Positions 27,301 through 35,676 of a stretch of 64,000 nt of DNA are shown here, one piece after another. Below the pieces are notes generated by a model, which had not been told where the DNA came from, searched no databases, and was given only the letters and a program-made list of their open reading frames with translations. Made by a program: the position numbers and the translations under genes. The DNA comes from Anaeromonas frigoriresistens. GTDB lineage: Bacteria; Bacillota; Clostridia; Tissierellales; SIT17. Each line of letters starts with the position of its first letter. Positions within the stretch are counted from its first letter, which is position 1. Where the stretch lies: NCBI RefSeq assembly GCF_016820655.1, contig NZ_WSFT01000036.1, positions 1-64,000 of the forward strand. Direction: 5' to 3'.

Positions 27301-28203
27301 ATGAAAATAGAATTTCTGACACAAGAAAGAGTAGAAGATTTTGTGGGGTATTGCAAGAAGCATAAAAGCGAGGTAGATGAATCATTTTTATATGATGAAG
27401 ATTTAGAGGATTTTAAAGCAGATGAAGAAAATCCTACTTATATATTTACTAATGAACAGGGAAAAATAATAGCAGCTGCTTCTCTTATAATTGATGAATA
27501 CAATAGACTAGGAAAAAAAGCTAGATTTAGAATATTTCATTCAGAGATTGAGGATTTTCAATATTTTAACATGCTTATGAAAGAAATACTAAAGCATACA
27601 GATGGACTAGAGAAGTTAGTTATCTTTATTCCTCTAGTAAATAAAAAATTAATGAAGGTTTTTGAAGAATTGGATTTTTTAATTGAGAGATATTCATTTC
27701 TATTAGTAAGAGAGGATTTAAGTATTCCTCAATTTACATTACCAAAGGGCTATGAAATCAGGGCTTTTAGACCAGGATTAGATGAGGAAGTATGGTGTGA
27801 TATAAGAAATAAAGGCTTTGCGAAGCTTAAAGGAAGCGAAACTCCTATTACTCCTCATATTGTAACTCAGATGATGTCTGAGAAGGATTACATAAAAGAG
27901 GGCACAATGATACTGTATCATAATAAAAGGCCTGTAGGAATAGTTAGAGGATCTGATGATGAATATGAAGGCTCACCCATTATGAATATAGGACCCCTGG
28001 CTATCATACCAGAGTATCAAGGAAAGGGTTTGGGAAGGAGTTTGTTAAGAGCATCATTAAATATAGCTAACGAAAAAGGATATGATAGAACAATACTTTG
28101 TGTAAATGGAGAAAATGTAAGGGCAAAGGATTTATATATTCAAGAAGGATTTAAACAAGTAGAAGAAGTTGTATGCTTTAAATATGATATTAAGATGAAG
28201 TAA
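27301..28203 (+). CDS. GNAT family N-acetyltransferase (two GNAT-like halves)
   Basis: 300-aa protein. The C-terminal half is a clear GNAT domain with the acetyl-CoA loop IIPEYQGKGLGRSLL and the final NVRAKDLYIQEGFKQVEEV. The N-terminal half has a degenerate GNAT-like fold (EQGKIIAAASLIID, then HTDGLEKLVIFIPLVNKKLM). GAGGAG lies 10 nt before the ATG at 27301. The acceptor substrate is unknown. Confidence 0.85.
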   Translation: MKIEFLTQERVEDFVGYCKKHKSEVDESFLYDEDLEDFKADEENPTYIFTNEQGKIIAAASLIIDEYNRLGKKARFRIFHSEIEDFQYFNMLMKEILKHTDGLEKLVIFIPLVNKKLMKVFEELDFLIERYSFLLVREDLSIPQFTLPKGYEIRAFRPGLDEEVWCDIRNKGFAKLKGSETPITPHIVTQMMSEKDYIKEGTMILYHNKRPVGIVRGSDDEYEGSPIMNIGPLAIIPEYQGKGLGRSLLRASLNIANEKGYDRTILCVNGENVRAKDLYIQEGFKQVEEVVCFKYDIKMK

Positions 28204-28238
28204 GTATTTTAAGGACAGTGAATTAATAAATAACAATA

Positions 28239-28280
28239 AAAATCTCAAGGGTATTTAAATAATGTCCTTGAGATTTTTTA
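28239..28280 (+). terminator. Intrinsic terminator after the GNAT gene
   Basis: AAAATCTCAAGG (28239-28250) pairs with CCTTGAGATTTT (28266-28277), followed by T residues. It isolates hgcAB from upstream transcription. Confidence 0.85.
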
Positions 28281-28299
28281 TAAAATTTAAAAGAACATG

Positions 28300-28328
28300 A
28301 ACATAGATAGACAATTCTATGTTAAAAT
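28300..28328 (+). promoter_or_regulatory. hgcA promoter with overlapping inverted repeat
   Basis: AACATAGA (28300-28307) and TCTATGTT (28316-28323) form a perfect 8-bp inverted repeat with an 8-nt spacer. The right arm runs into TG-T-TAAAAT (28320-28328), an extended -10 about 25 nt before the hgcA ATG. This geometry suits a repressor operator; the regulator is not in the window. Confidence 0.45.
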
Positions 28329-28352
28329 CAAATTGAAATGGAGGTTTTAAAT

Positions 28353-29525
28353 ATGAGTGAATATAAGTCTAACAATAAGTCATGTTGAAGTACAGATACT
28401 CCATCTTCCCGGAGGGAAGAAGTAAAAATTGAATCAACTAAAGAAGAAAAGTATGATAAGTCATTATATAAAGATATTAGTCATTTGATTGAAGGATATA
28501 TATCTACACCTATAGGTGATATTAAAAAAATAAAAACTTATTTATCAAAAAAAGATATTTTACAGGATATTCATACAAGGATAAAAATTAAGAGAGATGA
28601 TTTTAGAATAGAAACAGGAGTATATGCTATTGGAGATCCTGATAAAACTTCCCCAGTATTAATAACTGCAAACTATAAGCTCACCTTTGATAAGCTAAGA
28701 AAGGAACTTCAAAATCTAAATCTTTGGATTTTAGTAATAGATACTAAAGGAATTAATGTATGGTGTGCTGCTGGTAAAGGAACTTTTGGAACAGAAGAAA
28801 TCATAAATAAAGTAGTACAAACGAAATTAGTAGAAATAGTAGCTCATAAAAATTTGATGCTTCCTCAGTTAGGAGCTCCAGGGGTTTCAGCTCACACAAT
28901 AAAAAAATACACAGGGTTTAAAGTGATATATGGCCCAGTTAGAGCTGAAGATATACCAGAATTCTTAGCAACAGGATATAAAGCCACAGAAGAAATGAGA
29001 AAGGTAGAATTTAATCTATACGATAGATTAGTTTTAACACCTCTAGAACTAATAATAAGTCTTAGGTATTTTATTATGATACCTATATTATTATTTATCT
29101 TAAATCTTATTAGTGGACAGGACTTAGGAATTGAAAAGGTATTAAACTTAACTATACTAGAAAGCATACCTTATTTAGGTGCATTTATTATAGGAACTTT
29201 GGTAGTACCATTACTTTTACCTATAATACCTTTTAGATCTTTTTCTCTAAAAGGAGTAGTAATAGGTATTATATGGTCAATGGTAACTGCTTATATAAGA
29301 AACATGCTGATGTTGGACTTTCAATGGATAATTCTAATAGCAAACGGATTAATATTGACCTCAATAATAACAGTATTAAGCTTAAACTTTACAGGATCAT
29401 CTACTTATACTTCATTTTCTGGAGTTATGAAGGAAACAGTATGGACATATCCATTTGTGATTTTAGCATCATTAATAGGAGTAATGTCAATGATTGTTGG
29501 GAAGATAGGGGATAGACTATTATGA
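28353..29525 (+). CDS. hgcA: HgcA corrinoid methyltransferase, predicted selenoprotein (UGA at codon 12)
   Basis: HgcA transfers a methyl group from a corrinoid cofactor to Hg(II), producing methylmercury with HgcB. The diagnostic cap-helix motif NVWCAAGK lies at 135-142, with C138 as the expected lower cobalt ligand. The corrinoid domain (about 45-215) precedes about five membrane helices (about 225-390). The ATG at 28353 has GGAGG 8 nt upstream. Codon 11 is TGT (Cys) and codon 12 is an in-frame TGA (28386-28388); the frame is otherwise open for 390 codons. The next start, TTG 28485, has no ribosome binding site. A SECIS-like hairpin lies 22 nt after the TGA. Hence the N-terminus probably carries Cys-Sec (KSCU). 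Nonsense mutation is the alternative. It overlaps hgcB by ATGA. Confidence 0.9.
28386..28420 (+). promoter_or_regulatory. Candidate bacterial SECIS element in hgcA
   Basis: TGA at 28386-28388, then 22 nt to the apical loop. TCTTCCC (28404-28410) pairs perfectly with GGGAAGA (28414-28420) around the triloop GGA. A short stem with G at the loop start, 16-37 nt after UGA, is the known bacterial SECIS pattern bound by SelB. Confidence 0.75.
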
Positions 29526-29791
29526 GACATAAATACTTAAAGAATGTAGCAACTATAGAGTTAGATATAGAAAAGTGTATAGGATGTAAAATGTGTATAA
29601 ATGTATGTCCTCATCAGGTTCTTACTATAAAAGATAAGAAAGCTTTTATTCAGAATAAAGACTATTGTATAGAATGTGGGGCTTGTGATAAAAACTGTCC
29701 TGTTGATGCTATTATGGTTAAATCAGGAGTTGGCTGAGCATATGCCATATTAAAAGGTAAGCTCACTGGAAGTGAGCCAAATTGTTGTTAG
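29522..29791 (+). CDS. hgcB: HgcB ferredoxin, predicted selenoprotein (UGA at codon 72)
   Basis: HgcB is the 2[4Fe-4S] ferredoxin partner that reduces the HgcA corrinoid and handles Hg(II). Two cluster motifs are present: C19-x2-C22-x2-C25-x3-C29-P and C49-x2-C52-x2-C55-x3-C59-P, the second in the HgcB form CIECGAC. Codon 72 is TGA (29735-29737), just after GVG. Reading on gives AYAILKGKLTGSEPNCC and then TAG, 89 aa in all. This restores the vicinal C-terminal cysteines C88-C89 of HgcB. A conserved Cys at about position 73 is reported as essential in the characterised protein, so Sec72 probably replaces it. If TGA were a stop, the 71-aa product would lack all three metal-binding positions. 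ATGA overlap with hgcA. Confidence 0.9.
29735..29777 (+). promoter_or_regulatory. Candidate bacterial SECIS element in hgcB
   Basis: TGA at 29735-29737, then 30 nt to the apical loop. GCTCACT (29761-29767) pairs perfectly with AGTGAGC (29771-29777) around the triloop GGA, the same loop and stem length as the element in hgcA. Confidence 0.75.
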
Positions 29792-29841
29792 GAATTACAA
29801 CTTAAAAATCTATTCCTATAAAATAGGGGGTAAATTACCAT

Positions 29842-30945
29842 ATGTATAAAAAAATAATTATAGATAAAAGTGAAATAAAAGGATTAAGAAACAAAGACAA
29901 AAAAATGAGAATGTTGATAGATTCTATTGGAGAAATAGATAGAGAATATATACCTGACTCATTTATTGCATTAGTTAACAGTATAGTATTTCAACAATTA
30001 GCATATAAAGCAGCTATTTCTATATGGAATAGATTTGAAGAATTCATAGGTGAAATTACTCCAGAGAATATACTTAATACTAGATTTGAAGACTTGAGGA
30101 AATGTGGACTTTCAACGACAAAAATTCATTATATAAATAATATCGCTAATGCTGTAAAAAGTGAAGAATTAGATTTTAGTAATTTCTCTAATCTTTCAGA
30201 TGAAGAGATCATAGAAAAACTTGTAAAGATTAAAGGTATAGGAGTTTGGACAGCAGAAATGTTTCTTATATTTTCACTAAATAGAAAGGACGTCATGAGC
30301 TATAAAGATTTAGGCCTTAGAAAAGGAGTTCAATGGCTATATAATATGAAGAAAGAACCTACTAAGGAGCAATTTGAAAAGTATAAAAAGAAATTTTCAC
30401 CTTATAATACTTTAGCCTCTTTCTATTTATGGGAAATTACCATTAATAATTATTTCAAATACGATAATATAGAAAAAGTTAACTTGAAAAATAACGTAGC
30501 ATATATGGAGTCGTCTATAGGAATTATTGAGATTCAGTCTTATGAGGGAAAAATAATAAGCTTAGACTTTGTAAAGGAAAGGAAATATGATGAAACATTA
30601 GAACCTGTTTTAGAAGAAGCAAAGAAACAGCTAAGGGACTATTTTGATGGTAAAAGAAAGGCTTTTGATTTGCCTTTGAAAATAAATGGCACAGAATTTC
30701 AAAATAAAGTTTGGGTTGAACTTACAAAAATTCCTTATGGAGAAACCCAATCCTACAAAGATATAGCAATATGGATAGGAAATAAAAATGCAAGTAGAGC
30801 AATAGGAAATGCAAATAATAAAAATAAAATAGCTATTATTATACCATGTCATAGAGTGGTAGGGAGTAATGGAAAATTGATAGGGTATGAAGGTGGATTA
30901 TGGCGAAAAAAATGGCTTTTAGAACATGAAGAAAGACATTTTTAA
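29842..30945 (+). CDS. AlkA-Ogt fusion: DNA glycosylase plus O6-alkylguanine methyltransferase
   Basis: Two alkylation-repair activities in one chain. Residues 1-205 are an HhH-GPD DNA-3-methyladenine glycosylase: helix-hairpin-helix LVKIKGIGVWTAEMF (128-142) and the catalytic Asp, probably D156 of YKDLGLRKG. Residues 218-367 are an Ogt/MGMT domain with acceptor C336 in IIIPCHRVVG and the DNA-binding SYKDIAIWIGNKNASRAIG. There is no Ada zinc domain. AGGGGG lies upstream of the ATG. 367 aa. It repairs N-alkylpurines by excision and O6-alkylguanine by direct transfer. Confidence 0.93.
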   Translation: MYKKIIIDKSEIKGLRNKDKKMRMLIDSIGEIDREYIPDSFIALVNSIVFQQLAYKAAISIWNRFEEFIGEITPENILNTRFEDLRKCGLSTTKIHYINNIANAVKSEELDFSNFSNLSDEEIIEKLVKIKGIGVWTAEMFLIFSLNRKDVMSYKDLGLRKGVQWLYNMKKEPTKEQFEKYKKKFSPYNTLASFYLWEITINNYFKYDNIEKVNLKNNVAYMESSIGIIEIQSYEGKIISLDFVKERKYDETLEPVLEEAKKQLRDYFDGKRKAFDLPLKINGTEFQNKVWVELTKIPYGETQSYKDIAIWIGNKNASRAIGNANNKNKIAIIIPCHRVVGSNGKLIGYEGGLWRKKWLLEHEERHF

Positions 30946-30955
30946 AAAATAGTAT

Positions 30956-30981
30956 GAGCCGGTGACTATAGTCACTGGCTC
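30956..30981 (-). terminator. Hairpin between convergent alkA-ogt and the MCP pseudogene
   Basis: GAGCCGGTGAC (30956-30966) pairs with GTCACTGGCTC (30971-30981) around TATA. A T run follows only on the minus strand, some 6 nt away, so it serves mainly the minus-strand gene. Confidence 0.5.
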
Positions 30982-31003
30982 GAATTATTATGGTTGATTA
31001 ATA

Positions 31004-33013
31004 TTATATTTTAAACTTCTTAACCATATCATTTAACTTAGCTGATAGTCCAGATAATAGATTAGCATTTTCAGAAAGATTCTCCACAGAACTATACTGT
31101 TGTTGAACTGAAGCCGCGGTTTCTTCTGTACTAGCAGAGTTCTCCTCTGAAATAGATGCTATATTTTGGACTCCTGAACTTATCTCTTTACTATTAGACT
31201 CAATATTATCTAGACTATCAGTTACATTTTCTATTTTATCTATCATTTGTGTTATTTCTGAACTTATATTATTAAAATACTCGCCGGAGACTGTAATTTG
31301 AAGGGTTCCTTTTTGAACTTGATCATATGTACTGTCTAGGGATTCTGTTACTAACTTAGATTCGTGCTGCATATTTCTGATTATTTCAGATATCTCAATA
31401 GCAGATTTACTTACTTGTTCAGATAAGTTTCTTATCTCTTCTGATACCACTGAAAATCCTCTACCTGCTTCTCCAGCTCGAGCAGCTTCAATAGCAGCAT
31501 TTAAAGCTAAAAGGTTGGTTTGGTCAGAAATATCATTAATCACTTGGACTAATTTAGATATTTCTTGTGACTTTATATCTAAATTCTTAACTTTTTCCAC
31601 TGAGTTATTTACTTGCTCATTTATTATCGCCATTTGATTAATTGATTTTTTCATTTCCTGTATACCTTCATTTGAAGCTTTAAAAACAACTTGAGAAGAG
31701 TCTGCTAATATTTTCCCTTCATAATTAGCTTTTCCTATAAGCTTATCAAGGTTTTGTACAGAATTTGATATTGATGTAGAAGAACTAGCCTGATCTTCTG
31801 ATCCAACAGCCATTTCTTGCATAGTTACAGCTATTTGCTCACTACCCTTTTTGATTTCTATACTAGCGGTATTTAGGCTATTACTTTGAATATCTATTTC
31901 TTTCGATGTATGTAATGTTTCTTCAATCATATGTTTAAGATTATATATCATAGAATTCATTGAAGTAGCTAATTGTCCTAGCTCATCTTTTCTCTTAATA
32001 TTGAACTCTTCTCTTAAATCTCCTTGGGCAACTTTCTCTGTTTTGTTTCTAAGAACAATAAGAGGATTTGCAATATTACGAGCGATAAAAATGGAGATTA
32101 CAATAACCCCTAATAAGGTTAATGCTCCTAATAATAAATTGAAATCTCTTATTCCTTGAACAGATTGTAGCGCAATTTCTGTGGGCTCACTTACAATTAG
32201 ACCCCATGAAAAACCTTTGAAGTCTTTATATCCATTACTCTTTACATATCCTATAATCCCTTCTTTTCCTGTAAAATCATTTCCTTTGAAATATCCAAAG
32301 TCTCCATTTTCAAGTTTATCAAGCTTTTGGTATATATCTGATCCATCATCTACCTTGCTTTCATTGGAATCAGTAGTTGTACTAGCTCCTGAAACCGTAT
32401 CAGCTATTTCAGTTTCATCATTTTTTAGTAGTTTAACAGATGCTCCATTACTAGCGCTATTATTAACAATTGACCATATGATTTCAAAATTAAAAGAACC
32501 TTATATTACTCCAATACTTTGACCTTTTTCATTTTTTATGGCAATATTTATTGGCATAACATACTTTTCTAGTGTTTCATCGTATTCTAAATCTTTAAAG
32601 GATATACCCTCATTAAATGCTTCATTCCACCACTCCTCATCTTTAAAAGTATTAGTAGATACATCATTTGTTCCAAGATTAATTATATAACCATTTTTAT
32701 CAGTAATAAAAAGTGATGAGAAGTAACTTGACTGTTTTATTACCTTATTAAGATATTTTTCAACTTCAATATTATTTGTTGTTGCGTCTTCATTTTCAGA
32801 TGATGATTGATCTTGTACTGTATTAGAAGATATTGATTCAATAGCACCTATAATCGAAGGTGATATACTAATAGATTCAAGATCTTTTATCCTTTCATAC
32901 ATTAATTGATCAATTTTTTCCATATGCATAACTGCATAATTTTCTACCTTTGCTCCCACTTCATCTTCTAGTGACTTAGCTGAATTATTATAAGCAAAAG
33001 CTCCCATTAACAT
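31004..33013 (-). pseudogene. Methyl-accepting chemotaxis protein, inactivated
   Basis: One continuous minus-strand frame encodes a Cache-type sensor (to about 32200), a second membrane helix ([19 protein letters not shown]), HAMP and a full MCP signalling domain (hairpin tip [20 protein letters not shown]). It is interrupted by a single TAA at 32501-32503 (GVI[12 protein letters not shown]), probably from CAA. The start region is also lost: the frame begins at MGAFAYNNSAKS without the first membrane helix or a ribosome binding site. Two independent lesions make this a pseudogene. Confidence 0.88.
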
Positions 33014-33041
33014 GTTATTTTTTTGTCATGATTAAAAATTT

Positions 33042-33321
33042 ATGTAATTATTGAAGGAATGGACTATAGAAGAAAGGGCAGGGGAGCTATTAGACATTGT
33101 TTATATGCATTATTACAAACAATTAAGAATACATACATAGGAATAAAAAGTGTAGATGATTCTGTGAGAGAGTTTGCTAGAGGAGTTGTTATGACTCCCA
33201 TGCAAATATTATTTATGTTAATTTACCACTATCTTTTCCGGTAATAAATAATGGAACCTTAGAAGAGGATCCGCGGGATGTAGTAAAAGAGTTTTTTAGA
33301 AATAAAGGATTAATTGATTAG
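33042..33321 (+). pseudogene. Frameshifted remnant of an unidentified gene
   Basis: Pieces of protein-like sequence occur in different frames: RHCLYALLQTIKNTYIGIKS and DDSVREFARGVVMTPMQILF in one, then LPLSFPVINNGTLEEDPRDV with VKEFFRNKGLID before a TAG at 33319 in another. The last piece looks like a genuine C-terminus. It abuts the truncated 5' end of the chemotaxis pseudogene, so this is debris at a rearrangement point. Family not recognised. Nothing else is visible in the gap 33014-33441 apart from the following terminator. Confidence 0.45.
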
Positions 33322-33324
33322 AAT

Positions 33325-33380
33325 ATCTAAAATAATAATAGAAAGTATCCTAAAGGATACTTTCTATTATTATTTTAGAT
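33325..33380. terminator. 26-bp perfect hairpin, bidirectional terminator
   Basis: Arms 33325-33350 and 33355-33380 are perfectly complementary with the loop TAAA. The AT-rich lower stem supplies T runs on both strands. Confidence 0.7.
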
Positions 33381-33441
33381 AAAATTAAATTGAACTTTTT
33401 TATAAATGTAATACTCTTATATATGAAAGAGAGGTGGGAGT

Positions 33442-33963
33442 TTGGAAACTAAGATACTGGTGAAAAAAGCCAAGACTGGAGATAAAGATGCATTAGTTGA
33501 ATTAATTATGAAGGAGAAATCCAATTATTATAAACTTGCATTTTTATATTTAAAAAATAAGGAAGATTCATTAGATGCAATGGAAGATATGATTGTAATA
33601 TTATATGAAAACATTTATAAGCTAAAAAAGAATGATTCTTTCTATAGCTGGAGTAAAACTATATTGGTAAATTGTTGTAAAAAAATTATTAAACAACGGA
33701 AAAAAACTGTTTCAATAGACTCTATTAAAGAGCAGTCATATAAAGAAAATTATGAACAAAGAGAGAATAAGATTCTATTAGAAAAATATTTATCACAGCT
33801 AGGAGAAAAATATCAAGAGGTGATTAAATTAAGATATTTTTTAGATTTAGAATATAAAGTAATAGCAGAAATATTAAAAATACCCTTAGGTACAGTAAAA
33901 TCTCGAATATCTTATGGCCTTAATAAATTACAAGCTAAAATTGGAGGTGAGAATATTGAATAA
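33442..33963 (+). CDS. ECF-type sigma-70 family factor (second)
   Basis: 173-aa ECF sigma factor with region 2 (FLYLKNKEDSLDAMEDMIVI, SFYSWSKTILVNCCKKIIKQ) and region 4 (LGEKYQEVIKLRYFLDLEYK, then LKIPLGTVKSRISYGLNKLQ). It starts at TTG after GAGAGGTGGGAG. It overlaps the anti-sigma gene by 8 bases, the same coupling as the pair at 16.3 kb. Confidence 0.9.
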   Translation: METKILVKKAKTGDKDALVELIMKEKSNYYKLAFLYLKNKEDSLDAMEDMIVILYENIYKLKKNDSFYSWSKTILVNCCKKIIKQRKKTVSIDSIKEQSYKENYEQRENKILLEKYLSQLGEKYQEVIKLRYFLDLEYKVIAEILKIPLGTVKSRISYGLNKLQAKIGGENIE

Positions 33964-35248
33964 TATAGAAGATATGTTTAAGGATATAAAGAAAGACTTA
34001 GATGATATAGATGTGCCAAACAACTTAGAGAATAGATTAAATAAAGCACTAGAGGACAAGGTAATGAAAAAGAAAAGAAAAAATAGATTAGGTAAAATTG
34101 TAGCTGTATTTTTAGTGTTTTTGTTAATTGGATTTAATTTTGATGCTTTAGCTTTTTATGGTAAAAAAATATTAGGTTATGACAATGTTATGAATGGAGC
34201 CCTAAAAGAACTTAATGATGCAGGAAAAGGTCAAATTATAAATAAGAGCTATACTTTTAAAAATGGTGTCTCAGTAATATTAGATGGAATAATGATAGAT
34301 GAGACACAACTATTAGCATTTTATACAATAGAAGATCCCAGTGGAAAAGATATGATACCAAGATTTGAATTAAAAGGACTAGTAAAAGAGTACTTTCCAG
34401 AAGGTGGATACGGAAAATATAATGATGAAAGAACTATAATAAAATATATACAGAGTTTTGACCCTCCCCATTTCTATGAAAGATCTTTGAAGTTCAATAT
34501 TCATTTATATAATGAGGATATTAATGAAACAGGAGAAATAAAATTTAAAATTGATAGAGATAAAGCCATGGGACATACTCTAAAGAATTCAATTAATAAA
34601 ACCATTGAAATGGAAAGAGAAAATATTCACTTTGATTCGATATTGGCTTCTCCTACTCGTACTGTAATAAAAGGGTCTATACAAAATATATTTGAACTTG
34701 CCAAAGATGTTATAAATAATGATAGATTAAGACCAAATAATATAGAAACAAAGTTATATGCTAATGGAAAGGAAATGAAATATCAAGGTGGTGGCATGAG
34801 TACAGATCATAAAGGTATAACCTTTCATAAAGAGTATGATCCATTGCCAGAAAATCTAAAATCTTTAAAATTAGAATTAGTTAGTTTTTCTGGAGATCAT
34901 GATATAAACAAAGTTATAGATGTTGATATAAATGAAAAAGAACAAAAAATAGACATTATAGGTCAGGGGATAGTTATAAATGAGATAGATAAAAGAAACG
35001 AAGAAACTTTAATTACTATTACAACAGAAGAAAATACAATTCTCACTAAAGTATATCTGATAATAGATGGTGAAACGGTAGAGTTAGAGGAAACATTTAA
35101 TAACAACTATAAAAAGTTAAAGAATGGAGAAGTACTTCATACTAGAACATTGAAATTTCACGGAGTGGGAGAAAAATATAAATTAGAAATAAAAAGAATG
35201 ACTTATTCTAAAGAATACAATAAGACAATAGATATACCAATAGAATAG
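33956..35248 (+). CDS. Membrane anti-sigma factor with DUF4179-like domain
   Basis: 430-aa partner of the preceding sigma factor. The cytoplasmic N-terminus (1-50) is followed by one membrane helix (about 53-70: IVAVFLVFLLIGFNFDALAF) and an outside region resembling DUF4179 followed by a DUF5643-like domain. I start at the TTG 33956 because GGAGGTGAGAA sits just before it; an upstream in-frame ATG at 33914 lies deep in the sigma gene and has no site. The signal is presumably an envelope stress, unknown. Confidence 0.85.
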   Translation: MNNIEDMFKDIKKDLDDIDVPNNLENRLNKALEDKVMKKKRKNRLGKIVAVFLVFLLIGFNFDALAFYGKKILGYDNVMNGALKELNDAGKGQIINKSYTFKNGVSVILDGIMIDETQLLAFYTIEDPSGKDMIPRFELKGLVKEYFPEGGYGKYNDERTIIKYIQSFDPPHFYERSLKFNIHLYNEDINETGEIKFKIDRDKAMGHTLKNSINKTIEMERENIHFDSILASPTRTVIKGSIQNIFELAKDVINNDRLRPNNIETKLYANGKEMKYQGGGMSTDHKGITFHKEYDPLPENLKSLKLELVSFSGDHDINKVIDVDINEKEQKIDIIGQGIVINEIDKRNEETLITITTEENTILTKVYLIIDGETVELEETFNNNYKKLKNGEVLHTRTLKFHGVGEKYKLEIKRMTYSKEYNKTIDIPIE

Positions 35249-35260
35249 ATTATTGATTAA

Positions 35261-35294
35261 ACTAGATATCAAATTTAGATATCTAGTGTTTTTT
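35261..35294 (+). terminator. Intrinsic terminator after the second ECF operon
   Basis: ACTAGATATC (35261-35270) pairs with GATATCTAGT (35278-35287), followed by a T run. Confidence 0.85.
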
Positions 35295-35331
35295 ATCCTA
35301 GGTAGATACTAGTCATAAATATTCAGATTTC

Positions 35332-35676
35332 TCAATATATAAGTATTGGGGTTTCAATTGGAATTAGGGAGTAAAGCTCCTTTGCTTCACTAGAATACAT
35401 TCTCACACAGCCATTGCTAACAGCCTTTCCTATAGACCAAGGTTTATTTGTTCCATGTATTCCATAAATACCATAAGGAACACTGAGTTGCATAAAATAG
35501 CCTCCAAACTGTCTTCCCCATAGAGCTTTTTTAATAATTTTCCAGCTTCCTTTAGGGGTAGGAGTACTAGGCTTACCAACAGCTATATCATAATGCTTTT
35601 GAACTATATTATTTTTAAGTAATTTTAAGATCTTTTTATTAGTAACGACCTCTATAGAATATGGATTTTCTGGCAT
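35332..35676 (-). CDS. L,D-transpeptidase YkuD-type, minimal
   Basis: 114-aa protein consisting of little more than the YkuD catalytic domain. The active-site pattern HGTNKPWSIG followed by SNGCVRM is intact, with the nucleophile in GCVRM. There is no signal peptide, membrane helix or LysM. That fits short YkuD proteins that act on spore or wall peptidoglycan, but how this one reaches the wall is unclear. The ATG at 35676 follows AGAGGTGA; a GTG at 35685 lies inside that site. Confidence 0.9.
   Translation of the reverse strand: MPENPYSIEVVTNKKILKLLKNNIVQKHYDIAVGKPSTPTPKGSWKIIKKALWGRQFGGYFMQLSVPYGIYGIHGTNKPWSIGKAVSNGCVRMYSSEAKELYSLIPIETPILIY

Noticed and set aside
28485-29525. hgcA starting at TTG 28485
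   Set aside because: No ribosome binding site there. The frame extends upstream through one TGA to an ATG with GGAGG at proper spacing.
29523-29525. Readthrough of the terminal TGA of hgcA
   Set aside because: It overlaps the hgcB ATG in the usual ATGA coupling, the frame beyond is not meaningful, and no hairpin lies at SECIS distance.
29522-29737. hgcB ending at the TGA as a normal 71-aa ferredoxin
   Set aside because: This would remove the conserved Cys position and the C-terminal Cys-Cys of HgcB, all of which reappear in frame directly after the TGA, with a SECIS-like hairpin.
32501-33013. A separate small sensor protein
   Set aside because: It is in the same frame as the downstream MCP part, separated by a single TAA, and shows the N-terminal Cache part of that receptor.
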